64,000 bases of DNA from Eunapius fragilis (lineage: Eukaryota > Porifera > Demospongiae > Spongillida > Spongillidae): NCBI GenBank assembly GCA_963681505.1, contig OY811983.1:271501-335500 (forward strand), written 5' to 3'. The notes beneath the pieces are model-generated. The model was not told the origin of the DNA. It did not search any database and was given only the letters and a program-made list of their open reading frames with translations. Every line of letters begins with the position of its first letter. The first letter of the stretch is position 1. This document shows positions 49,070-60,629 of the stretch, in pieces. The translations under genes and the position numbers were made by a program.

Positions 49070-50498
49070 TTACAGATTGAACCCGTGAAAGTGCAGCAAT
49101 TGGTCGCAGCGCGCCGAATTGTGCCGAATTGTTGCAGATTGTTGCAGATTGATCCCGCGATAATGCAGCAATCTGTCGCAGCGCTCCGAATTGCGCCGAA
49201 TTGCTACAGATTGATCCCGTGAAAGTGCAACAATCTGTCGCATCGCGCCGAATTGCGCTGAGTTGTTGCAGATTGATCCCGTGAATGTACAGCAATCGTT
49301 CGTTCCACGCCGAATTGCACCGAATTGTTACAGATTGGTCCAGCCGAAGCGCACCAATCCGTCCATGCGCGACTTATTGTGCCGAATTGTTACAGATAGA
49401 ACCCGTGAAAGTGCAGCAATCGGTAGCAGCGCGCTGAATTGTGCCGAATTGTTGCATATTGCTCCCGCGAAAGTGCACTAATCCGTCGCAGCGCGCCGAA
49501 TTGCGCCGAATTGTTACAGATTGATCCCGTGAAAGTGCAGCAATCCGTCGCAGCGCGCCGAATTACGCTGAGTTGTTACAGATTGATCCCGTGAATGTGC
49601 AGCAATCGGTCACACCACGCCGAATTGCGCCGAATTGTTACAGATTGATCCTGCAAAAGTGCAGGATTCTGTCGCAGCGCGCCGAATTGCGCTGAATTGT
49701 TACAGATTTGTCCCAGTGAAAGTGCAGCAATCCGTTGCAGCGCGCCGAATTGTTACAGATTGGTTCCGCGAAAGTGGTGCAATCTGTCGCTGCGCGCCGA
49801 ATTGTGCCGAATTGTTGCAGATTGATCCCGCAAAAGTGCACCAATCCATTGCAGCGCGCCGAATTGCGCTGAATTGTTACAGATTGAACCCGTGAAAGTG
49901 CAGCAATCGGTACAAGCGCGCTGAATTGTGCCGAATTGTTGCATATTGCCCCCGCGAAAGTGCACCAATCCGTCGCAGCGCGCCGAATTGTTACAGATTG
50001 ATCCCGTGAAAGTGCAGAAATCCGTCGCAGCTCGCCGAATTGTTACAGATTGGTTCCGCGAAAGTGGTGCAATCTGTCGCAGCGCGCCGAATTGTGCCGA
50101 ATTGTTGCAGATTGATCCCGCAAAAGTGCACCAATCCGTTGCAGCGCGCCGAATTGCTCTGAATTGTTACAGATTGAACCCGTGAAAGTGCAGCAATTGG
50201 TCGCAGCGCGCCGAATTGTGCCGAATTGTTGCAGATTGATCCCGCGATAATGCAGCAATCCGTCGCAGCGCGCCGAATTGCGCCGAATTGATACAGATTG
50301 ATCCCGTGAAAGTGCAACAATCTGTCGCATCGCGCCGAATTGCGCTGAGTTGTTACAGATTGATCCCGTGAATGTGCAGCAATCGGTCGTACGACGCCGA
50401 AATGCGCCAAATTGATACAGATTGGTCCAGCCGAAGGGCACCAAACCGTCCATGCGCGCCGAAATGCGCCGAATTGATGGGGATTGATCCCGCCATAA
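49070..50498 (+). repeat. 62-bp satellite block S15
   Basis: About 1.4 kb. Opens with the S13/S14 stutter phrase. Carries the CAGTGAAAGTGCAGC and GGTACAAGCGCGCTG variants. Closes at CGCCATAAGGGATTGG. Confidence 0.9.
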
Positions 50499-53400
50499 GG
50501 GATTGGTAGTGGGATTGGTAGTGGTAATTGAAGTGGTAGTGGGATTGGTAGTGGGATTGGTAGTGTAGTGGAAGTGGGATTGGTAGTGGTAGTGGGATTG
50601 GTAGTGGTAGTGGTAGTGGGATTGGTAGTGGGATTGGTAGGGGTAGTGGTAGAGGTAGTGGGATTAGTAGTGGTAGTGGTAGTGGTAGTGGGATTGGTAG
50701 TGGATTGGTAGTGGGATTGGTAGTGGTAATTGTAGTGGTAGTCTGATTGGAAGGGGGATTAGTAGTGGTAGTGGTAGTGGGATTGGTAGTAGTAGTGGTA
50801 GTGGTAGTGGGATTGGTAGAGGGAGTGGTAGTGGGATTGGTAGTGGGATTAACAGTGGTAAATGTAGTGGTTGCGTGAATGTTAGTGGGATTGGTAGTGG
50901 GATTGGTAGTGGTAGTGGAAGTGGGATTGGTAGTGGGATTGGTAGTGGGATTGGTAGTGGGATTGGTAGTGGTGGTGGTAGTGGGATTGGTAGTGGGATT
51001 GGTAGTGGGATTGTTAGTGGGATTGGTAGTGGGATTGGTAGTGGGATTGTAGTGGGATTGGTAGTGGGATTGGTAGTGGGATTGGTAGTGGGATTGGTAG
51101 TGGGATTGGTAGTGGTAGTGGTAGTGGGATTGGTAGTGGTAGTGGTAGTGGTAGTGGGATTGGTAGTGGGATTGGTAGTGGGATTGGTAGTGGGATTGGT
51201 AGTGGGATTGGTAGTGGGATTGATTGTGGGATTGGTAGTGGGAATGGTAGTGGGATTGGTAGTGGGATTGGTAGTGGGATTGGTAGTGGGATTGGTAGTG
51301 GGATTGATAGTGGGATTGGTAGTGGGATTGGTAGTGGGATTGGTAGTGGGATTGGTAGTGGGATTGGTAGTGGGATTGGTAGTGGGATTGGTAGTGGGAT
51401 TGGTAGTGGGATTGGTAGTGGGATTGGTAGTGGGATTGGTAGTGGGATTGGTTGTGGGATTGGTAGTGGTAGTGGTAGTGGTAGTGGGATTGGTAGTGGG
51501 ATTGGTAGTGGGATTGGTAGTGGGATTGGTAGTGGGATTGGTAGTGGGATTGGTAGTGGGATTGGTAGTGGTAGTGGTAGTGGGATTGGTAGTGGTAGTG
51601 GTAGTGGTAGTGGGATTGGTAGTGGGATTGGTAGTGGGATTGGTAGTGGGATTGGTAGTGGGATTGGTAGTGGGATTGGTAGTGGGATTGGTAGTGGGAT
51701 TGGTAGTGGGATTGGTAGTGGGATTGGCACCGGGATTGGTAGTGGGATTGGTAGTGGGATTGGTAGTGGGATTGGTAGTGGGATTGGTAGTGGGATTGGT
51801 AGTGGGATTGGTAGTGGGATTGGTAGTGGGATTGGTAGTGGTAGTGTTAGAGGTAGTGGGATTGGTAGTGGGATTGTAAATGGTAGTGGTAGTGGTAGTG
51901 GGATTGGTAGTGGGATTGGTAGTGGGATTGGTAGTGGCAATTGTAGTGGTAGTGGGATTGGTAGGGGGATTAGTAGTGGTAGTGGTAGTGAGATTGGTAG
52001 TGGTTGTGGTTGTGGGATTGGTAGTGGGATTGGTAATGGTAGTGGTAGTGGTAGTGGTAGTGGGAATGGTGGTGATAGTGGTAGAGGTAGTGGGATTGGT
52101 AGTGGGATTTGTAGTGGGATTGGTTGTGGTAGTGGTAGAGGTAGTGGGATTGGTAGTTGTATTGGTAATGGGATTGGTAGTGGGATTGGTAGTGGTAGTG
52201 GTAGTCGTAATGGGATTGGTAGTGGTAGCGGTAGTGGTAGTGGGATTGGCAGTGGGATTGGTAGTGGTAGTGGGATTGGAAGTGGTAATGGTAGTGGGAT
52301 TGGCCGTGGTAGTGGTAGTGGGATTGATTGTGGTAGTGGTAGTGGTAATGGGATTGGTAGTGAGATTGGTAGTGGTAATTGTAGTGGTAGTGGGATTGGT
52401 AGTGGGATTGGTAGTGGTAGTGGTATTGGGATTGGTAGTGATAGTGGTAGTGGTAGTGGGATTAGTAGTGGTAGTGGTAGTGGGATTGGAAGTGGGATTG
52501 GTAGTGGTAGTGGTAGTGGGATTGGTAGTGGTAGTGGTAGAGGTAGAGGGATTGGTAGTGGGATTGGTAATGGTAGTGGTAGTGGTAATGGGATTGGTAG
52601 TGGGATTTGTACTAGGATTGGTAGTGGGATTGGTAGTGGGATTGGTAGTGGGATTGGTAGTGGGATTGGTAGTGGGATTGGTAGTGGGATTGGTAGTGGG
52701 ATTGGTAGTGGGATTGGTAGTGGGATTGGTAGAGGTAGTGGTAGTGGGATTGGTAGTGGGATTGGTAGTGAGATTGGTAGTGGGATTGGTAGTGGGATTG
52801 GTAGTGGGATTGGTAATGGGATTGGTAGTGGGATTGGTTGAGGTAGTGGTAGTGGGATTGGTAGTGGGATTGGTAGTGGGATTGGTAGTTGGATTGGTAG
52901 TGGGATTGGTAGTGGGATTGGTAGTGGGATTGGTAGTGGGATTGGTAGTGGGATTGGTAGTGGGATTGGTAGTGGGATTGGTAGTGGGATTGGTAGTGGG
53001 ATTGGTAGTGGTAGTGGTAGTGGGATTGCTAGTGGGATTGGTAATGGGATTGCTAGTGGGATTGGTAGTTTGATTGGTAGTGGGATTGGTAGTGGGATTG
53101 GTAGTGGTAGTGGTAGTGGGATTGGTAGTGGGATTGGTAGTGGGATTGGTAGTGGTAGTGGTAGTGGGATTGGTAGTGGGATCGGTAATGGGATTGCCAG
53201 TGGGATTGGTAGTTTGATTGGTAGTGGGATTGGTAGTGGGATTGGTAGTGGTAGTGGTAGTGGGATTGGTAGTGGGATTGGTAGTGGGATTGGTAGTGGG
53301 ATTGGTAGTGGGATTGGTAGTGGGATTGGTAGTTGGATAAGTAGTGGGATTGGTAGTGGGATTAGTAGTAGTGGTAGTGGTAGTGGGATTGGTAGTGGGA

Positions 53401-53878
53401 TTTATAGTGGAAATTCTAGTGGTAGTGGGATTGGTAGGGGAATTGGTAGTGGTAGTGGTAGTGGGATTGGTAGTGGTAGTGGTAGTGGGATTGGTAGTGG
53501 GATTGGTAGTGGTAGTGGTAGTGGGAATGGTAGTGGGATTGGTAGTGGTAGTGGTAGTGGGATTGGTAGTGGGATTGGTAGTGGGATTGGTAGTGGGATT
53601 GGTAGTGCGATTGGTAGTGGGATTGGTAGTGGGATTGGTAGTGGGATTGGTAGTGGTAGTGGTAGTGGTAGTGGGATTGGTAGTAAGATTGGGATTGGTA
53701 GTGGGGTTGGTAGTGGGATTGGTAGTGGGATTGGTAGTGGGATTGGTAGTGGGATTGGTAGTGGGATTGGTAGTGGGATTGGTAGTGGTAGTGGGATTGG
53801 TAGTGGTAGTGGTAGTGGTAGTGGTAGTGGGATTGGTAGTGGGATTGGTAGTGCGATTGGTAGTGGGATTGGTATTAT
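50499..53878 (+). repeat. GGGATTGGTAGT array R3
   Basis: 3380 bp. The first part copies the R1/R2 head (GGTTGCGTGAATGTTAG near 50869). After about 51880 the composition shifts to a denser GGTAGT mixture with GGTGATAGTGGTAGAGG, AGTTGTATTGG and TTGGCCGTGG variants that also mark R4 and R5. It ends with the standard exit. The 1150-codon minus-strand NPTT frame is an artefact. Confidence 0.95.
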
Positions 53879-54212
53879 TACAGATTGAACCCGTGAAAGT
53901 GCAGCAATTGGTCGCAGCGCGCCGAATTGTGCCGAATTGTTGCAGATTGTTGCAGATTGATCCCGCGATAATGCAGCAATCTGTCGCAGCGCTCCGAATT
54001 GCGCCGAATTGATACAGATTGATCCCGTGAAAGTGCAACAATCTGTCGCATCGCGCCGAATTGCGCTGAGTTGTTACAGATTGATCCCGTGAATGTGCAG
54101 CAATCGTTCGTTCCACGCCGAATTGCGCCGAATTGTTACAGATTGGTCCAGCCGAAGCGTACCAATCCGTCCATGCGCGACTAAATGTGCCGAATTGTAA
54201 TTGTGCCGAATT
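53879..54212 (+). repeat. 62-bp satellite block S16
   Basis: Short block, about five units: the stutter head, then the CATGCGCGACTAAATGTGCC unit. It breaks into R4 at GAATTGTAATTGTGCCGAAT and TGGGATTGG, a junction not used elsewhere. Confidence 0.9.
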
Positions 54213-54904
54213 GGGATTGGTAGTGGTAGTGGTAGAGATAGTGGGATTGGTAGTGGTAGTAGTAGTGGGATTGGTAGTGGGATTGGTAATGGTAGTGGTA
54301 GTGGTTGTGGTAGTGGGAATGGTGGTGATAGTGGTAGAGGTAGTGGGATTGGTAGTGGGATTTGTAGTGGGATTGGTAGTGGTAGTGGTAGAGGTAGTGG
54401 GATTGGTAGTTGTATTGGTAGTGGGATTGGTAGTGGGATTGGTAGTGGTAGTGGTAGTCGAAGTGGGATTGGTAGTGGTAGCGGTAGTGGTAGTGGGATT
54501 GGCAGTGGGATTGGTAGTGGTAGTGGGATTGGAAGTGGTAATGGTAGTGGGATTGGCCGTGGTAGTGGTAGTGGGATTGGTTGTGGTAGTGGTAGTGGTA
54601 GTGGGATTGGTAGTGGGATTGGTAGTGGTAAATGTAGTGGTAGTGGGATTGGTAGTGGGATTGGTAGTGGTAGTGGTATTGGGATTGGTAGTGGTAGTGG
54701 TAGTGGTAGTGGGATTGGTAGTGGTAGTGGTAGTGGGATTGGAAGTGGGATTTGTAGTGGTAGTGGTAGTGGGATTGGTAGTGGGATTGGTAGTGGGATT
54801 GGTAGTGGTAGTGGGATTGGTAGTGGGATTGGTATTGGTAGTGGTAGTGGGATTGGATGTGGTAGTCGTAGTGGGATTGGCCGTGGTAGTGGTAGTGGGA
54901 TTGA
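54213..54904 (+). repeat. GGGATTGGTAGT array R4
   Basis: 692 bp, rich in GGTAGT runs. The GGTGATAGTGGTAGAGG / TTGTATTGG / TTGGCCGTGG order is shared with R3 (from about 52070) and R5 (from about 56822). It ends at GGGATTGATTCGCAGCGCGC, joined directly to the middle of a 62-bp unit. Confidence 0.95.
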
Positions 54905-56760
54905 TTCGCAGCGCGCCGAATTGTGCCGAATTCTTGCAGATTGATCACGCGAAACTTCTACAATCTGTCATTGCGAACCGAATTGCGCCGAATTGTTGCA
55001 GATTGATCCCGCGAAAGAGCAGCAATCGGTAGCAGCGCGCAGATTTGCGCCAAATTGTTACAGATTGTTTCAGCCGAAGCGCACCAATCCGTCCATGCGC
55101 ACCGAATTGCGCCGAATTGTTACAGATTGATCCCGTGAAAGTGCAGCAATCCGTCACACCACGCCGAATTGCGCCGAATTGTTACAGATTGATCCTGCGA
55201 AAGTGCAGGATTCCGTCGCGGCGCGCCGAATTGCGCTGAATTGTTACAGATTTGTCCCGGTGAAAGTGCAGCAATTTGTTGCAGCGCGCCGAATTCTTAC
55301 AGATTGATTCCGCGAAAGGGGCAACAATCTGTCGCATCGCGCCGAATTGCGCTGAGTTGTTACAGATTGATCCCGTGAATGTGCAGCAATCGGTCACACC
55401 ACGCCGAATTGCGCCGAATTGTTACAGATTGATCCTGCGAAAGTGCAGTAATCCGTCGCAGCGCGCCGAATTGCGCTGAATTGTTACAGATTTGACCCGG
55501 TGAAAGTGCAGCAATCCGTTGCAGCGCGCCGAATTGTTACAGATTGGTTCCGCGAAAGTGGTGCAATCTGTCGCAGCGCGCCGAATTGTGCCGAATTGTT
55601 GCAGATTGATCCCGCAAAAGTGCACAAATCCGTTGCAGCGCGCCGAATTGCTCTGAATTGTTATAGATTGAACCCGTGAAAGTGCAGCAATTGGTCGCAG
55701 CGCGCCGAATTGTGCCGAATTGTTGCAGATTGATCCCGCGATAATGCAGCAATCCGTCGCAGCGCGCCGAATTGCGCCGAATTAATGCAGATTGATCCCG
55801 TGAAAGTGCAACACTCTGTCGTACCACGCCGAATTGCGCCGAATTGTTAGATTGGTCCAGCCGAAGCACACCATTCCGTCGATGCGCGACTAATTGTGCC
55901 GAATTGTTACAGATAGAACCCGTGAAAGTGCAGCAATTGGTAGCAACGCGCTGAATTGTGCAGAATTGTTGCATATTGCTCCTGCGAAAGTGCACCAATC
56001 CGTCGCAGCGCGCCGAATTGCGCCGAATTGTTACAGATTGATCCCGTGAAAGTGCAGCAATCCGTCGCAGCGCGCCGAATTGCGCTGAGTTGTTACAGAT
56101 TGATCTCGTGAATGTGCAGCAATCGGTCACACCACGCCGAATTGCGCCAAATTGTTACAGATTGATCCTGCGAAAGTGCAGGATTCCGTCACAGCGCGCC
56201 GAATTGCGCTGAATTGTTACAGATTTGTCCCGGTGAAAGTGCAGCAATCCGTTGCAGCGCGCCGAATTCTTACAGATTGGTTCCGCGAAAGTGGTGCAAT
56301 CTGTCGCAGCGCGCCGAATTGTGCCGAATTGTTGCAGATTGATCCCGCAAAAGTGCACCAATCCGTTGCAGCGCGCCGAATTGCGCTGAATTGTTACAGA
56401 TTGAACCCGTGAAAGTGCAGCAATTGGTCGCAGCGCGCCGAATTGTGCCGAATTGTTGCAGATTGATCCCGCGATAATGCAGCAATCCGTCGCAGCGCGC
56501 CGAATTGCGCCGAAATGATACAGATTGATCCCGTGAAAGTGCAACAATCTGTCGCATCGCGTCGAATTGCGCTGAGTTGTTACAGATTGATCCCGTGAAT
56601 GTGCAGCAATCGGTCGTACCACGCCGAATTGCGCCGAATTGTTACAGATTGGTCCAGCTTAAGCGCACCAATCCGTCCATGCGCGCCGAATTGCGCCGAA
56701 TTGTTACAGATAGATCCCGTGAAAGTGCAGCAATCGGTAGCAGCGCGCTGAATTGTGCCG
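54905..56760 (+). repeat. 62-bp satellite block S17
   Basis: Longest satellite block (about 1.86 kb, roughly 30 units). It contains a higher-order group that begins CCCGTGAATGTGCAGCAATC, passes through CCGGTGAAAGTGC and reaches GCGATAATGCAGC, seen about three times. It stops in mid-unit at GCTGAATTGTGCC where R5 begins. Confidence 0.9.
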
Positions 56761-58448
56761 GTAGTGGGATTGGTAGTGGAATTGGGAATGGTAGTGGTAG
56801 TGGTAGTGGTAGTGGGAATGGTGGTGATAGTGGTAGAAGTAGTGGGATTGGTAGTGGGATTTGTAGTGGGATTGGTAGTGGTAGTGGTAGAGGTAGTGGG
56901 ATTGGTAGTTGTATTGGTAGTGGGATTGGTAGTGGGATTGGTAGTGGTAGTGGTAGTCGTAGTGGGATTGGTAGTGGTAGCGGTAGTTGTAGTGGGATTG
57001 GCAGTGGGATTGGTAGTGGTAGTGGTAGTGGGATTGGAAGTGGTAATGGTAGTGGGATTGGCCGTGGTAGTGGTAGTGGGATTGGTTGTGGTAGTGGTAG
57101 TGGTAGTGGGATTGGTAGTGGGATTGGTAGTGGTAATGGTAGTGGTAGTGGGATTGGTAGTGTGTTTGGTTGTGGTGGTGGTAGTCGTAGTGGGATTGGT
57201 AGTGGGATTGGTAGTGGTAGTGGTAGTGGTAGTGGGATTTGTAGTGGTAGTGGTAGTGGGATTGGTAGTGGTAGAGGTAGTGGGATTGGTAGTGGTAGTG
57301 GTAGTGGGAGAGGTAGTGCGATTGGTAGTGGGATTGGTAGTGGGATTGGTAGTGGGATTGGTAGTGGTAGTGGTAGTGGTAGTGGGATTGGTATTGGTAG
57401 TGGTAGTGGTAGTGGGATTGGTAGTGGGATTGGTAGTGGTAGTGGTAGTGGGATTGGAAGTGGTAGTAGTAGTGGGATTGGCCAGGGTAGTGGTAGTGGG
57501 ATTGGTAGTAGTAGTGGTAGTGGGATTGGTAGTGGGATTGGTAGTGGGATTGGTAGTGGGATTAACAGTGGTAATTGTAGTGGTAGCGTGAATGGTAGTG
57601 GGATTGGTACTGGTAGTGGTAGTGGGATTGGTAGTGGTAGTGGTAGTGGGATTGGTAGTGGTAGTGGTAGTGGGATTGGTAGTGGGATTGGTAGTGGTGG
57701 TGGTAGTGGGATTGGTAGTGGGATTGGTAGTGGTAGTGGTAGAGATAGTGGGATTGGTAGTGGTAGTGGTAGTGGTAGTGGTAGTGGGATTGGTAGTGGG
57801 ATAGGTAGTGGGATTGGTAATGGCAATTGTAGTGGTAGTGGGATTGATAGGGGGATTACAAGTGGTAGTGGTAGTGGGATTGGTAGTGGTTGTGCTAGTG
57901 GGATTGGTAGTGGGATTGGTAATGGTAGTGGTAGTGGTAGTGGGAATGGTGGTGATAGTGGTAGAGGTAGTGGGATTGGTAGTGGGATTTGTAGTTGGAT
58001 TGGTAGTGGTAGTGGTAGAGGTAGTGGGATTGGTACTGGTAGCGGTAGTGGGAGTGGGATTGGCAGTGGGATTGGTAGTGGTAGTGGTAGTGGGATTGGA
58101 AGTGGTAATGGTAGTGGGATTGGTAGTGGGATTGGTAGTGGGATTGATAGTGGTATTGGGATTGGTAGTGGGATTGGTAGTGGTAGTGGTAATGGGATTG
58201 GTAGTGGTAGTGGGATTGGTAGTGGGATTGGTAGTGGTAGTGGTAGTGGTAGTGGAATTGGTAGTGGGATTGGTAATGGAAGTGGTAGTGGTAGTGGAAT
58301 TGGTAGTGATAGTGATAGAGGTAGTGGGATTGATAGTGGTGGTGGTAGTGGGATTGGTAGTGGGATTGGTAGTGGTAGTGGTAGTGGGATTGGTAGTGGT
58401 AGTGGTAGTAGTAGTGGGATTGGTAGTGGTAGTGGGATTGGTAGTGGG
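56761..58448 (+). repeat. GGGATTGGTAGT array R5
   Basis: 1688 bp, the last array, with the highest share of GGTAGT over GGGATT. Two copies of the GGTGATAGTGGTAG block (near 56822 and 57951). It ends at GGTAGTGGGGCAGCCCAGG, where non-array flank begins. Confidence 0.95.
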
Positions 58449-59595
58449 GCAGCCCAGGTGAAAACCGTACTTTGTACTCGTCTATTAAACGCTCGTCGAG
58501 GATGTTGGTAAGTGCTACCCACAGCATCACTTTCTACCGCGTGCTATTTACAACCTTCGTTCACATCTGCCGTGCCCCATGTTAATAGTATACTTACATC
58601 ATTCGCTTACATAGCCACGGGTACGCATACATTGCCACGGGGCAAGCTTACGTTGTCACGGGAGCACTTGTATTCACTTACATCGCTTACATAGCCACGG
58701 GTACGCTTACACTAGCCTAAATACCCGCGGGGCAAGCTTTCGTAGTCGCGTGCACACTTGCAAATGCCTTTCAAACATACTCTAGCCTTTAGAATAGACA
58801 TGGGTACCCTCGTTCAAATCCATGCATACTACGCCGTCAGCGTTCTAGGTCACGGGCACACATAAACAAGCTATCATTACAATGGGAAAAGCTTAGAGTC
58901 ACGACACCACTTATGCCTTGAGTTTGTTTGGCTGCCAATTGAAAATCAATTGATTTAATACATTGTATGGTCCGGGCACGACTAAAATTATTTGTTTATC
59001 ATCTTGCCCAGTGTTGCACTGTGCTACGAATCCTTGTGGTTAGCACCAGGTATATTTGTATGGTTGCTCTGAACAGAGCAGTAATTGTTTAGCACGAATG
59101 TCATTTACGGGTGTCTATTTTACTAACATCAAGGCTTGACGTAGTGTACAATAGGTTCAAAGCGCGACTGCATTATGATGTGTTGTTGGAAGATTGCGTT
59201 GTGCTCTGGCGTATCGTAAGCACCATATAGGACCAATTGCTGCATCAAGTAGACCTCTAGTTACGAGGCAGACCATCCAGCGCAAACACACTGCACACAC
59301 ACTCCTCACAGATATAAGCTTTGCCCCTCACTCACCTTTTAAAAATCCTTGCGTCACTACAATAAGCAACCTGTACGCTATGTACCAATCTAATCCTTAA
59401 AATTTGAATTTGAAATAGTTACTTATTAATTATTCCTTTTAATGCACTTTGTAGCGATTGGCCTCAATAGCAGAGCTGAGCTGTTTAAACAGGTACGAAG
59501 GGTGGGATATACGTGCCGCACATTTCTGAAGGTGCAACAGGGGTACGCGGGAGAGTGTACGACCTATTCCGGAATACAATGCGTGAGTCCCTTTA
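58449..59595. other. Non-array flank between R5 and the right inverted-repeat arm
   Basis: 1147 bp with no recognisable gene. 58464-58490 matches 59699-59725 in the right arm at 24 of 27 bases (ACCGTACTTTGTACTCGTCT against ACCGAACTTTGTTCTCGTCT), and TTCACATCTGC at about 58559 resembles 59844 onward, so the first ~130 bp are an older, shortened copy of arm sequence. CTTACATAGCCACGGGTACG occurs twice about 80 bp apart (58606 and 58686). The short ORFs here have no recognisable motif. Confidence 0.6.
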
Positions 59596-60282
59596 TGTAC
59601 AACCACTGGATACTTTGAAATTTGCCATAGCCTTGCCTTACACCTTTCATCCTTTAGAAATGTGTGGCACAGGAGCGAGGACAGACTGCCCACGCAAGAC
59701 CGAACTTTGTTCTCGTCTATTGAACTTCCATCGATGTACGTTCCTAATTACTTTTTTGTATAGCGTCCGCACATTTGGCCGTTGATACAAGTTTTTTCTA
59801 TTAACTAAGCTTCCCACACGACTGGCGTGCCACCTACGAGCTTAATTCACATCTGCTAGGCCACGTTCAATATTATATCTCTAAGCCGTGCGATTCAAAC
59901 GCACTACCGTACCTACCTTGTCACCTAAATTAAGTCGTTGTCCATGAATTAACCAGGCTTCACTTACACGTGTGGCGTGTCTTTTACCAGCTAGCTTGAC
60001 ACCTGCAGTGCCATGTATAATTTGAACACACGTATGCAGCGGTAGTAAAAAGCACTACAGTACCTGCATACAGTGGCGTAGCAAGGGGGGGGCAAGGGGG
60101 GCGGTCGCCCCGGGCGCCGAGTTGAGAGGGGCGCTAAAATCGTGGGGAAAAAAAATTTTTTATAGGTCAAACAAAAATTTTAAAAGTAGGTCTAAGGTCA
60201 GGCTCAGCATAATTTCTTTGATAATCGTACGGTACCGGTTGTATTCAGGCTCACTCAAGGAAAAATTATATAGCGATCATTT

Positions 60283-60629
60283 CAGAGGCGGATCCAGGGG
60301 GGGGGTTTTGGGGGTTGCAACCCCCCCTTTCATATATGGTAACGCCCCCTCTTCTGCTAAACAGCCCCTCCCCGCTTTTTATATCGGGCCTGAAGCGCCG
60401 GACAGCACTCCCCCCCCCCCCCCCCTCTGCTTTTCGTATTGGGCCTTAAATGGACAGCACCCCCCCCCCGCCACTTTTCGTATCGGCCTGAAGCGGACAG
60501 CACCCCCCCCCCCCCCCCCCCCCCCCCGCTTTCCGTGTCGGGCCTGAAGCGGACAGCACCCCCCCCCCCCCCGCATTTCGTCTCGCGGGTCTCAACCCCC
60601 CCTTTTTGAAAACCCTGTATCCGCCCCTG
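60283..60629. mobile_element. Nested CAGAGGCGGATCC-ended element
   Basis: Starts CAGAGGCGGATCCAGGGGGG and ends CCCTGTATCCGCCCCTG, imperfect inverted ends of a type common in hAT-like MITEs. Only CATTT is repeated at both flanks (60278-60282 and 60630-60635 region), shorter than the usual 8-bp duplication, so the target site has decayed or the end call is off by a few bases. It lies within the 672-bp element, so it inserted later or both moved together. Confidence 0.65.
60358..60600. repeat. Tandem ~60-bp repeat with poly-C tracts
   Basis: About four units of the form GCTTTTCGTATCGGGCCTGA, AGCGGACAGCA, then a C run of 9 to more than 20. The C-run length is variable and probably slippage-prone and hard to sequence. 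Glycine-rich ORFs on the minus strand derive from it. Confidence 0.85.

Noticed and set aside
1339..58448. Whole satellite domain as one simple 58-kb palindrome
   Set aside because: The outer arms and the simple-repeat arrays are inverted between halves, but the 62-bp satellite is mostly in the same orientation on both sides and block sizes do not mirror each other.
60122..60547. 141-codon proline-rich ORF and glycine-rich ORFs opposite
   Set aside because: They cross two transposon ends and poly-C minisatellite tracts; the open frame comes from homopolymer runs.
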